A stretch of 64,000 nucleotides of DNA from CAYPPG01 sp964412555. GTDB taxonomy: Bacteria > Hinthialibacterota > Hinthialibacteria > Hinthialibacterales > Hinthialibacteraceae. How positions within the stretch are numbered: the first letter of the stretch is position 1; the number at the start of each line of letters is the position of its first letter. The position numbers and the translations under genes were made by a program. The notes beneath the pieces were generated by a model. It ran no database searches, was not told the origin of the DNA, and saw only the letters and a list, made by a program, of their open reading frames with translations. Below, piece after piece: positions 1 to 8,900 of this stretch. The stretch is taken from assembly GCA_964412555.1 (NCBI GenBank), contig CAYPPG010000027.1:35015-99014 (forward strand), given 5' to 3'.

Positions 1-112
1 GGCTTCCATCGCTTTCATCCCCGATCAGTGGCTCTTGGTTATTTCCGTATAATAAAATTGGATTCAGAAGAGCGAAAAGAAAAATTGGGAGTAAGATGTT
101 TTTTATTCTCAT
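1..112 (-). CDS. Secreted protein, N-terminal fragment (runs off window start)
   Basis: An ATG at 112-110 opens a frame that stays open to base 1. It encodes 37 residues: M-R-I-K-N, then a hydrophobic stretch (ILLPIFLFALL) and a polar region rich in D, E and S. This is a classic Sec-type signal peptide start. It lies 36 bases downstream of the stop of the oxidoreductase gene on the same strand, so it is probably co-transcribed with it. The product cannot be named from so little sequence. Confidence 0.55.
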   Translation of the reverse strand, partial: MRIKNILLPIFLFALLNPILLYGNNQEPLIGDESDGS

Positions 113-148
113 GGGAGAACTGCCGGGATGTGTGAATCTTGTTTTTCT

Positions 149-1519
149 TTATATTTGAAAATCTTCCAGTTTGAATTCGAGTTTATTTCCGTTTTGAATT
201 GTCTCATTGATTTTTAATACCGTCACTGCCGAAATAAAGGCGATTTCAGCAGGACAGTTGAGTGTGTCTTCACCCCGAATGGAGTTAAAGAAATTCTCCA
301 AATGCGGCTGATAGATCGGATCGGTGAATTTCACCGGAATGTCGTAACTTGGGGGAGCGACGGATTCTTCGACTTCAATCGAGTCACTGTCTTCTTTCTT
401 CGGTTCTTCCTTTTCTTCCGAGGAACCGAGAATTCCAATGTTGACCCACTTTTCCCAATCGGGAGCCGTCGGTTCTCGGTAGACTTTCATGCGTCCCGTG
501 GCTTCGGAAAGATAAAGCGTGCCTTGATCACCCATGAAATTCTCGAAATAACCGAAATTGCTGTTGGAATTGATGGTTTGATAAAATCCTCGGATCACTC
601 GCTCGTCTGTTTCATAATCGTAAATGGTCATGACGGTGTCATACCATTCGTATACATCCGATTTGTAATAAGCCGTTCCACCACTGGCCAAGAGTGTTTT
701 CGGGGCAATTCCCATGAACCAGTTGAAGACATCGATTTGATGTGCTCCCAGTTCCACGATCGGACCACCGCCGAATTTTTTGTCCCAGCGCCAATTGCGG
801 AATTGTTCCATGGAATCGAAACCATACTTATTGAGAGTGGCGTCGTCGACTGGTGCACGCCTCGGCCAGCCGCGATCTGTTTGCACCGGACGGTTCCATT
901 GGCCATTGATGGCTGTGATTTCCCCCAGGAGTTTCGTTTCGTGAATGATATGATCGAAGCAATATCGGTATTTCGGATTGCTTCTGCGCTGCAGGCCGAT
1001 TTGCAGGAGTTTACCGGTGTCTTTCGCCGCTTGTACCATTTTTCGAGCGCCTTCGAGCGTATTGGACATCATGCATTCGCAGTATACATTCAGCCCTGCT
1101 TGAAGGCAGGCCATGGTTTGCTCGGCATGGAAAAAATCGGGTGTGGCGATGATCACGGCGTCGAGGTTCTTTTCCTTCTCGAGCATGTCGCGGTAATCGG
1201 TATAGGTTTTATGTTCCTGCTTATATCCGGTTAGAATCCTGGAAGCCTGTTTTAGATTATAGGATTCCCAAATATCACAGACAGCTTGGAAATGGATGCC
1301 GGGGATCTTCATGCAAGTATTGAGCAGGTTCTGCCCTTGCGCACCTGTACCGATCAAAGCGACGTGTACCGTATCCGATGGATTGGTATTGTCCTGTGCG
1401 AGTGATTTGGAAGCCAACATCAAACTCCCTGCGGCGGTTGTGCCTAAAAAATTTCGCCGATTGAATTGTTTGTCGTTTTTTTGTTTTTGCACGATGGTTT
1501 TCTTGTCTCCAGGTTTCAT
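149..1519 (-). CDS. Tat-exported Gfo/Idh/MocA-family oxidoreductase
   Basis: 456 residues. A twin-arginine signal (RRNFLG, residues 21-26) precedes a Rossmann domain with the NAD(P)-binding motif GTGAQG (57-62) and the usual C-terminal alpha/beta domain. These enzymes oxidise or reduce sugars or sugar derivatives; Tat export is common in planctomycete-like lineages. At the position of the family EKP motif this protein reads E-C-M (148-150), so the usual catalytic or NAD-contacting lysine is missing. An acidic, S/E/K-rich insertion follows residue ~370. It is preceded by a repeat array and followed closely by another secreted protein gene. No strong Shine-Dalgarno is visible before the chosen ATG. 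The family is certain; the substrate is unknown. Confidence 0.92.
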   Translation of the reverse strand: MKPGDKKTIVQKQKNDKQFNRRNFLGTTAAGSLMLASKSLAQDNTNPSDTVHVALIGTGAQGQNLLNTCMKIPGIHFQAVCDIWESYNLKQASRILTGYKQEHKTYTDYRDMLEKEKNLDAVIIATPDFFHAEQTMACLQAGLNVYCECMMSNTLEGARKMVQAAKDTGKLLQIGLQRRSNPKYRYCFDHIIHETKLLGEITAINGQWNRPVQTDRGWPRRAPVDDATLNKYGFDSMEQFRNWRWDKKFGGGPIVELGAHQIDVFNWFMGIAPKTLLASGGTAYYKSDVYEWYDTVMTIYDYETDERVIRGFYQTINSNSNFGYFENFMGDQGTLYLSEATGRMKVYREPTAPDWEKWVNIGILGSSEEKEEPKKEDSDSIEVEESVAPPSYDIPVKFTDPIYQPHLENFFNSIRGEDTLNCPAEIAFISAVTVLKINETIQNGNKLEFKLEDFQI

Positions 1520-1558
1520 TTTTTTACCGGTAGTAAGTAATAAACCTTACTGGACAAC

Positions 1559-1916
1559 GTATTTTCCGCCAGGACAGACTGACGCATTGTCCTGGCTACC
1601 CGTTATCTTGCTTCGTGGGTNNNNNNNNNNNNNNNNNNNNNNNNNNNNNNNNNNNNNNNNNNNNNNNNNNNNNNNNNNNNNNNNNNNNNNNNNNNNNNNN
1701 NNNNNNNNNNNNNNNNNNNNGACAGCGATTTTTCCCGCCAGGACAGACTGACGCATTGTCCTGGCTACCCGTTATCTTGCTTCGTGGGTAACAAGGGTAA
1801 TCGAAGTCTACCCTTGCCGGACAGCGATTTTTCCCGCCAGGACAGACTGACGCATTGTCCTGGCTACCCGTTATTTTGCTTCGTGGGTAACAAGGGTAAG
1901 CGAAGTCTACCCTTGC
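1559..1916. repeat. Tandem array of ~99-bp double-hairpin repeat (REP-A), broken by scaffold gap
   Basis: The unit recurs with a 99-bp period (for example the GACAGCGATT start at 1721 and again at 1820). Each unit holds two hairpins: GCCAGGACA...TGTCCTGGC (9-bp stem) and CAAGGGTA...TACCCTTG (8-bp stem, loop about 9). The array sits between two same-strand genes. Related copies lie at 2929-3174 and 20556-20716. With the leftover space, the 407-base intergenic region 1520-1926 holds nothing else recognisable. Confidence 0.9.
1621..1720. other. Scaffold gap (100 N)
   Basis: Exactly 100 N inside the 99-bp tandem array. The fixed length indicates a placeholder of unknown true size, most likely because the assembler could not resolve the repeat copy number. 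Confidence 0.98.
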
Positions 1917-1926
1917 TAAACTCCTA

Positions 1927-2886
1927 TTATGAGTACCATTCCCGTTCTCGGTTGAGTTTGTTCGAGAAAATGTTTTTTGCAATGATTGTATCTTCAGTGA
2001 TTTGAAAATCGAACATACCAACGCAGATAAAGTCAGCGCCGTTTTCGAAAGCAAATTGAAATCCTTCTTTGGGGTGAATAGCGCCAGCGCCTAATACTTT
2101 GTAACCGATCCATGGTTTTTTGACGCTTTTCATGAATTCAATGGTCTGTTCAGGGGTTTCGGCCCAAACGCTGTCATGACGGGGCATGGGGCCGGCGGAC
2201 CAATAGTTCTTTGCGTTGATGGTTTTCATATAGAAATCGGGATTCAATCCGGCTTCTTCGTAAGCTTTTACAGTCTCGATTTTATGGCCGGCGACACCGC
2301 TAATAATTCCTTGCTTTTTGATATGTTCCACGGCTTTGGCGACGATATCCACTTTTCCGTTTTCGACAAAACTATCGCCGACACCACCGTGAACGTAGAC
2401 GGCTTTCGCTCCGGCGTCGATAGCCCCGTCGAGTTCCGAGGTCCAATCGTTTTCCTTGATTTTCGATTGGCAAATCCACTGGATTTTTCCGCCCCAATCG
2501 TTCCAATATTTATTGATGATCCTGAGAGTGTTTTGATCGTATCGGAGGATACAGGTATTGATGCCGTTTTCTTCGCTCTTTGCCAACGTTTCACATACCT
2601 TGTCATCCGTGAAATATTGCTTCAGTAAAGGGGAAACATAGATCAGGTCGCGGCTATGCGCGAATCCGCTGATGAGATTGCCACCGCAGATCACTCGGCT
2701 GATTTGCAGATCTTTGATTTTCCCCATTGGGAAGTTATTTGCGCTTGCCGCTTTTCGTGTTGTCGTTTGTGCGTTGGCTTGGGATACCAAGATTTTGTCT
2801 TCAAAGCCAAATCCGAGGGAAGCGCCTGCGGAAGCGACGACGGATTTTTTTAAAAAATTACGGCGATCAACATTTTTTCCATTCAT
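1927..2886 (-). CDS. Tat-exported TIM-barrel-like protein, function unknown
   Basis: 319 residues. The start is supported by AAGGGGAT about 8 bases before the ATG. A twin-arginine signal (RRNFLKK, from residue 8) and an AQA-type cleavage region precede a catalytic-type alpha/beta domain. Recognisable blocks are CGGNLISG, DAGAKAVYVHGG, and GYKVLGAGAIHPKEGF followed by GADFICVGMFDFQ near the C-terminus. The last blocks look like strands 7 and 8 of a TIM barrel. It is a clear paralogue of the next gene upstream (3196-4194). The family resembles exported proteins seen in planctomycete-like genomes that are sometimes labelled aldo/keto-reductase-like; I cannot assign a reaction. Repeat arrays flank it on both sides. 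Confidence 0.85.
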   Translation of the reverse strand: MNGKNVDRRNFLKKSVVASAGASLGFGFEDKILVSQANAQTTTRKAASANNFPMGKIKDLQISRVICGGNLISGFAHSRDLIYVSPLLKQYFTDDKVCETLAKSEENGINTCILRYDQNTLRIINKYWNDWGGKIQWICQSKIKENDWTSELDGAIDAGAKAVYVHGGVGDSFVENGKVDIVAKAVEHIKKQGIISGVAGHKIETVKAYEEAGLNPDFYMKTINAKNYWSAGPMPRHDSVWAETPEQTIEFMKSVKKPWIGYKVLGAGAIHPKEGFQFAFENGADFICVGMFDFQITEDTIIAKNIFSNKLNREREWYS

Positions 2887-2928
2887 GATACCTATCCCCT
2901 TTCATCCATTTCTTGTTTTCTTTGTTCC

Positions 2929-3174
2929 CGCCAGGGCAGACTGACGCATTGCCCTGGCTACCCGGAAGCGTTTGTTCCCGCCAGGGCAGACTGTGCGTTG
3001 TCCTAGCTACCCGATTGCTCTTTTTATCGCTCCGGGTAACAAGGGTAAGCGAAGTCTACCCTTGCCGGATAGCGTTTGTTCCCGCCAGGGCAGACTACCG
3101 CATTGCCCTGGCTACCCGGAAGCGTTTTGTTCCCGCCAGGGCAGACTACGCGTTGTCCTGGCTACCCGGTTGAA
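2929..3174. repeat. REP-A array, second cluster
   Basis: Four copies of the GCCAGGGCAGACT...CCTGGC hairpin and one CAAGGGTAAGCGAAGTC-TACCCTTG hairpin fill the intergenic space between the two paralogous TIM-barrel genes. The copies differ from those at 1559-1916 by paired substitutions (CAGGGCA versus CAGGACA) that largely keep the stem. This suggests selection on, or exact copying of, the fold. Confidence 0.88.
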
Positions 3175-3195
3175 TTCTGTGATACCCGAATCACT

Positions 3196-4194
3196 CTATG
3201 AAAACCATGCTCGCTTTCGATTCAAATTGCCGGCTAGGATTTGTTTTGCGATGATCACATCTTCGGTCACTTGAAAATCGAACATTCCTGCCAGAATGAA
3301 ATCGGCTCCTTTTTCGAAAGCATAGCGGAAACCGTCTTTCGGATAAATCGCTCCGGCAGCCAGGACTTTGTAAGCGATCCATGGTTTCTTGACCGTTTCC
3401 ATAAATTCGGCTGTTTTCTCCGGATTGATACACCAGATGTTGTCGTGGTCTTTGCGGTGATCCTGGAATTTTTTGACGTCTACGTTGAATTCTAATCGGA
3501 ATTCTTCCGGTGTGGCAGACCAATATCGGTCATGGTGGAAAGTTTTGACGTAAAAATCCGGATCGATGCCTTCTTTTTCGCAGGCTATAGGGACATGCAA
3601 AGAGTGGCCGCCCACTCCTGCAATAAGACCGTTTTGTTTGATCATCTCGACCGCTTTGGCGATCAAATCGACTCGTTTCGCTTTTGTCCATCGATCCCCG
3701 CAGCCGCCCATTAAAAAAGCCCCCACCGCCCCATGATCGACGGCTATTTTGATAGGAGTTTCAAGATCATAGGATTGCGGATGCAATTGAGCCAACCATT
3801 GGATTCTCCCCCCACGTTCGCTCCAATATTTATATAAGACAGCATTGGTGTCATAATCGATGTTCCGAACCGACACATTGGTGACAACTGTATCGATTCC
3901 TTCCTCTTCGCACAGTTCCAATGTTTCAAAGATCTTTTCTGGTGTAAAGTAATTTTTAAGAAGAGAAGAAACGTAAAGCAAATCTCGCGCATGAGCACTG
4001 CCGGAGATAAGGTTGCCCCCACAGAGAATCCGGCTCATGGTAACATTTCCAATGGTTCCTTTTGGCAGCGTACCTTCGCTTTTCTCTTGATTTGTCGCCG
4101 GGGAGTGACCGGAAATATTCGCCAAAAGTGTTTTCTCCTCCAAACTCAAACTGGGAGCGCGGGCATCCCTGCCCGCATCTTTCAACCTACCCAT
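3196..4194 (-). CDS. TIM-barrel-like protein, paralogue lacking its Tat signal
   Basis: 332 residues from ATG 4194, which has GGAGA six bases upstream (4201-4205 on the plus strand). An alternative TTG at 4248 would only add repeat-derived residues. The body matches the exported paralogue at 1927-2886 block for block (CGGNLISGSAHARDLLYVS, GYKVLAAGA-type C-terminal blocks, GADFILAGMFDFQV). The first residues, M-G-R-L-K-D-A-G-R-D-A-R-A-P, are a translation of the dispersed REP-B repeat at 4151-4178. They replace the region where the paralogue has its RR signal. The paralogues become alignable again at L-E-E-K-T-L-L / F-E-D-K-I-L-V. The product would therefore be cytoplasmic, or the gene is decaying. 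Confidence 0.8.
   Translation of the reverse strand: MGRLKDAGRDARAPSLSLEEKTLLANISGHSPATNQEKSEGTLPKGTIGNVTMSRILCGGNLISGSAHARDLLYVSSLLKNYFTPEKIFETLELCEEEGIDTVVTNVSVRNIDYDTNAVLYKYWSERGGRIQWLAQLHPQSYDLETPIKIAVDHGAVGAFLMGGCGDRWTKAKRVDLIAKAVEMIKQNGLIAGVGGHSLHVPIACEKEGIDPDFYVKTFHHDRYWSATPEEFRLEFNVDVKKFQDHRKDHDNIWCINPEKTAEFMETVKKPWIAYKVLAAGAIYPKDGFRYAFEKGADFILAGMFDFQVTEDVIIAKQILAGNLNRKRAWFS
4151..4178 (+). repeat. REP-B copy inside a coding region
   Basis: CTGGGAGCGCGGGCATCCC followed by TGCCCGCAT; the stem is GCGGGCA/TGCCCGC. On the minus strand it is read as the first residues of the TIM-barrel paralogue. Other copies: 16622-16649, 35623-35650, 46083-46109 (variant), 55511-55536, 55633-55659, 63170-63197 and 63248-63275. 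Confidence 0.88.
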
Positions 4195-4210
4195 TTTCAT
4201 TCTCCATTGC

Positions 4211-4227
4211 GCAGACCAGAGGTCTGC
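4211..4227. repeat. Short perfect palindrome GCAGACC-AGA-GGTCTGC
   Basis: A 7-bp perfect stem with a 3-base loop lies just upstream of the Shine-Dalgarno (4201-4205) of the minus-strand gene starting at 4194. It could form a hairpin at the ribosome-binding site, or be a remnant of another dispersed repeat family. Confidence 0.6.
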
Positions 4228-4395
4228 ACCACAATTCGTCACAATCAAGCAAGTCGATACTTCTAAGAATACATATCATAACTTGAATCAACATTCAATA
4301 TGAATGATGAAATGATATACCATTCCGATTCATCTTCACCTTCAAGCCAAAATTTTGTAATATGATCCGAAAAAATGATTCAGAAAGGAAAGACA

Positions 4396-5382
4396 ATGAA
4401 AAGTATATGCAAGGCAATTCTACTTCTCTGTTTAATGGTTAGCGGGCCGAACCTATTCGCAATCGATTATCCAGCGGTTTCGGATATTCAGCGCATCCAA
4501 ATGCTGGAGCCACCGGAACAAAAGCCGGTTCGTATGGTTCTCGATACCGACACGTATAACGAAATCGATGACCAATTTGCAGTGGTATATTCTTTGATCT
4601 CACCGGAATTGGACGTGCAAGCGTTGTATGCCGCACCCTTCCATAACAGCCGGTCGAGCGGACCTGGCGATGGGATGGAGAAGAGTTATGAAGAAATCCT
4701 CCGTGTATTGAGTAAACTGGATCGTTCACCCGAGAATTTCGCCTTTCAGGGTAGTTCTCATTATATTTCTGATCTGAACAATCCGGAAAAAAGTCCCGCT
4801 GCGATGGACCTGATTGCAAAAGCGAAGAAGAGCAGCCCCGACGATCCGTTATATGTCGCCACAGTCGGCGCAATCACGAATGTGGCCAATGCCATTCTCA
4901 TTGAACCTTCCATCATTCAGAACATTGTTATTGTCTGGCTAGGCGGCAACGGTCACAATTGGCCCCACCAAAGAGAATTCAATTTCCGTCAGGACTTGAA
5001 CGCATCCCGTGTTATATTCGATAGCGGGGTACCGTTTGTACAATTACCCTGTACTCCTGTCGTCACCCATTTCACGACTACAGTGCCTGAGATGGAACGA
5101 TATGTCGCAGGTAGGGGAATGATCGGTGATTATTTGTTGGAGATTTTCAAAGACTATAGAAAAGACCATTTCGGATGGTCCAAAGTCTTATGGGATATGA
5201 CCGCGATTGCCTGGCTGATCAATGACGACTGGCTTCCCTCCAACCTCGTGCACAGCCCCATTGTAACGGATAATTACACCTATAGCTTCGATAACTCCAG
5301 ACATCTAATCCGCGCCGTGTATTTCGTGCACCGGGATCCTATCTTTCGAGATTTCTTCTCGAAATTGGAGAAACAAAAATAG
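4396..5382 (+). CDS. Secreted inosine-uridine-preferring nucleoside hydrolase family protein
   Basis: 328 residues. The start at 4396 is preferred over 4375 because AAAGGAA sits directly upstream and a signal peptide (KAILLLCLMVSGPNLFA) follows. The family's calcium-binding N-terminal motif is intact: DTDTYNEIDD at residues 50-59. The family hydrolyses the N-glycosidic bond of nucleosides, releasing ribose and base. Further family features are the VATVGAITNVA stretch and the WDMTAIAWL region near the C-terminus. Export suggests scavenging of nucleosides in the periplasm or outside the cell. A TATGAT box at 4361-4366 is a possible -10 element. It is transcribed divergently from the cluster below 4.2 kb. 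Confidence 0.9.
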   Translation: MKSICKAILLLCLMVSGPNLFAIDYPAVSDIQRIQMLEPPEQKPVRMVLDTDTYNEIDDQFAVVYSLISPELDVQALYAAPFHNSRSSGPGDGMEKSYEEILRVLSKLDRSPENFAFQGSSHYISDLNNPEKSPAAMDLIAKAKKSSPDDPLYVATVGAITNVANAILIEPSIIQNIVIVWLGGNGHNWPHQREFNFRQDLNASRVIFDSGVPFVQLPCTPVVTHFTTTVPEMERYVAGRGMIGDYLLEIFKDYRKDHFGWSKVLWDMTAIAWLINDDWLPSNLVHSPIVTDNYTYSFDNSRHLIRAVYFVHRDPIFRDFFSKLEKQK

Positions 5383-5584
5383 TGATTCCCAATCGTCTGA
5401 ATCCGGATACCCAGGATGCATGGATGAACAGGATATGCTCTATCGATCAATGTACAAAATTTGACGAGTGATCAACATCCAATGAACGTTTTCTCGAATC
5501 GTCATCAAATACTTTCATATATCCATCCTGAAAATCCTACGATCCTGGCCAATCCAGATTCAGACAAACGGCAAAGGTGAAAGT

Positions 5585-5863
5585 ATGAAAATCAGAGAAC
5601 AATTCAATCCCAAACTATGGTGCTCCTTATTCACGCTGTTTTTGATGGCGGGGAATATTGGATTCTGTGAACAAAAATTAAATACGGCTGTTAAAAATCA
5701 TCCATCCGAAACAACAACAAGCCGCCCTCTGCGGACTCCTCATAAACTGATCTTGACCATTGGTCAAGACGAAGGCGATCTGCAAGGTAACGACGACAAA
5801 ATCATTCAAGCCGGAATTGATTATCTCAATCGGCTGGGCGGGGGAACGCTTCATAGTCGATAA
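5585..5863 (+). pseudogene. Truncated secreted right-handed beta-helix protein (remnant)
   Basis: 92 residues with a signal-like N-terminus (LWCSLFTLFLMAGNIGFC) and then the block I-G-Q-D-E-G-D-L-Q-G-N-D-D-K-I-I-Q-A-G, followed by DYLNRLGGGTL. That block normally opens the pectate-lyase-like beta-helix of proteins several hundred residues long. Here it ends after GGGTLHSR with TAA, and no downstream frame continues the helix before the next gene. I read it as the 5-prime remnant of a larger gene. GGTGAAAGT just before the ATG is a plausible ribosome-binding site, so the fragment may still be translated. Confidence 0.7.
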
Positions 5864-5986
5864 TTTTTATCGAAACACCCATTCTGTTGGTTAATTTTCC
5901 GGATTCTCAAGATAGAATGGGGATTTAATGATACGATTATTTTGTTATTGAATCGATATGGTTCAGGTAATAGGGAGGATTGTAAC

Positions 5987-8900
5987 GTGTTTCATCAGTT
6001 TTTTTATCAATTTAAATCTATATGTAAGAGATATATAGACTATACAAAAATCATTTTTGTTGTTGCGGTATATACTCTTTTGTTATTTTCTCATTTACAC
6101 GGTTGGGCACGGGACGTTCCCTTTTCCGATAAAAAGATCATCGACGGTACGACTTCCGGTGCATATTGTGTTTTCTCGGCCGATTTTAATGGTGATGGTA
6201 ATTTAGATATCCTCATATCCACATACGGGGATGATAAAGTCGCTTGGTATGCAAATAACGGTGACGGTACATTTGGCACTCAGCAGGTTATCGACGATAC
6301 ACTGGATAATTACTTTTGGTCGCACGCTGCCGATTTTGACGGCAATGGTACCACGGATGTCGTTGCGGCAGCCAACGGTTCCGCTGTGATCAAATGGTAT
6401 TCCAATAACGGCAGTGGAACATTCAGTGGGCCACAAGCCGTTGCCACGTTACCCCAAGTTTTCGCAGTATTTGCAATTGATTTGGATCGTGACGGAGATA
6501 ACGACATAATCGCTGCAACAAAAGCGGATCCGGGGAAAGTAGTGTGGTTGGAAAACGACGGCAGCGGCAGTTTTACTTCTCATGATATCGGCACTGGTCT
6601 CAACCGTCCCCAAGGGATTTATGGGGATGATTTGGATCAAGATGGTGATATCGATGTCCTCGTTGCTGATACGAATAATAACACTTTGAAATGGTACGAA
6701 AATAATGGATCACAATCTTTTTCTTCTCATAATATTGATGCTGCGTTGACTGCTGTTTCACGAGTGATAACCTCCGATGTGGATGGCGATGGGAAAAGAG
6801 ATATCCTGGCAACTGCTCCGACTGCCCAAAAAGCGGTATGGTATAAGAATAGCGGCGGGGGTAGTTTCGGAACGGCACAAAACATTACGACTTCATTGAG
6901 TGGAGTCACCGGTTTGCATGTCAATGATTTTGACAGCGATGGCGATCCCGATGTTGTCGTCACATCCACTACTCCCAGCAGTAAAGTTGTTTGGTACGAA
7001 AATACGGACGGGTCAGGAACCTTCTCTTCCGGAACCGATCTTATTACTTCGTTTTATTCAGGTAGCTGCTACACGGCGGATTTCGATGGTGACGGCGATA
7101 TAGATATTGTCAGCACAGATAATGCTACCAATGATGAAGTGGTGTGGCTTGAAAACCAATCCATCCATCGCAATGTATCATTACCATCTGAATCAGAAAT
7201 TTCTACAGCCGCAAACCGGCCGGCTTCCGTTTTCGCAACGGACGTGGATGGGGATGGCAACCTCGATGTCCTCTCCGCTTCGCATGACGACAATACTATC
7301 GCTTGGTATGAGAACACCGCTGGGGATGGCAGTAACTGGACGGCACGGGATATCACTACTTCCGCCAATTATGCCTACTCGGTGTATTCTGCAGATCTCA
7401 ACCGCGATGGAAAAATGGATGTGCTCTCCGCCTCCCGCGATGACAATACAATTGCTTGGTATCAAAACAACGGTGGCACTCCCCCGACATGGACATCTCA
7501 CACAATATCCAGCATTGCGGATTACGCTTACTCCGTATTTTCTGCTGATATCAATGGCGACGGATATCCGGATGTTCTTTCCGCTTCCTTCAACGATGAC
7601 AAAATTGCTTGGTACGAACACGACAAAAGTGCAACGCCATCATTCACCCCTAATATCATTGCCAGTGACTCTGTAGGAACGGCAGCGGATGGAGCGACTT
7701 CCGTCTTTGCATCCGATTTGGATAACGATGGCGATACTGATGTGCTTTCCGCTTCCTTTATGGATGACCGTATCGCGTGGTATGAGAATACAGCAGGTGA
7801 CGGTTCTTCCTGGACCGCACGCACAATTTCTTCCAGTGCCAACCAGGCATGGTCTGTCTACGCGGCGGATGTGGACGGCGATGGGGATCAAGATGTTCTG
7901 TCGGCTTCCGGGCAGGATGACAAAATCGCGTGGTATGAAAATGACGGAGCCAGCCCCCCAACATTCACAACGCATATCATAGTCAGTTCCGGGAATGGCA
8001 CTCCAGCCGATATGGCTCGTTCGGTTTTTGCGCGGGACATGGACGCAGACGGAGATATGGACGTGTTATCCGCCTCTTCCTCCGACAACCGATTGGCTTG
8101 GTATGAGAATACCGCCGGTGACGGTTCGGCTTGGACTACGCACACAATAACCGATGTGGGCAATTCTCCCTATTCTATTTTTGCCGCAGATATCAATGGC
8201 GATGGAAAACAGGATGTTCTCGTGGCCTCCAATAACACAAGCAAAATCTCGTGGTTTGAAAATAAAGGAGGGCAATTCTCACTTGCTACTACCGATACCG
8301 CCCCTGCCAATATAACGGTTGGCGCTACGGACGATGTATTGAAAATTGTTGCCACTCATAGAGGTCGTACCGGTGACTCCGATATCGAACTGGCTACTTT
8401 TGAACTCAAGTTCGAAGAAAGTACCGGCGACGTCCTGACCAGCGCCGAAGCCAATGCACTTATCGAACAACTTCTTATTTACAAGGATACCGGTTCCGGA
8501 ACTTTCGAAAGCGGTTCCGATACTCTTGTGGCTACGGTTACGGATATAGATCTGACTACCGGAATCGAAAAGATCACATTTACCGATGCTGATCCGAATC
8601 TCCAAATATCGGTGGGGGCTTCGCAAACGTATTTCGTGGTTGCTTTTCTTACCGATGATGCCGATACACAAACGCCGAATCAATTTCAAGTGACTCATAT
8701 CACTACCGCGAGCAGCGAGGCAGAAAATCGGGATCACGATTGTTCATTAATGATGGAATACGCCGATGATGTCACATCGACTCAAGTCACGGCGGGTGCG
8801 GCCAATAATCCAGGCAAAGTACAATTCAGTGCGGCTAATTATAGTGTTTTGGAAAATGGAGGAAACGCGACCATTACTATAACACGTATCGATGGGGACA

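Noticed and set aside
302..1234. Long plus-strand open frame opposite the exported oxidoreductase
   Set aside because: It is the antisense shadow of a clear Gfo/Idh/MocA gene, with no signal, motif or ribosome-binding site of its own.
1559..3174. Possible CRISPR array
   Set aside because: Units are palindromic with a 99-bp period and near-identical content; there are no unique spacers, no short direct repeat and no cas genes.
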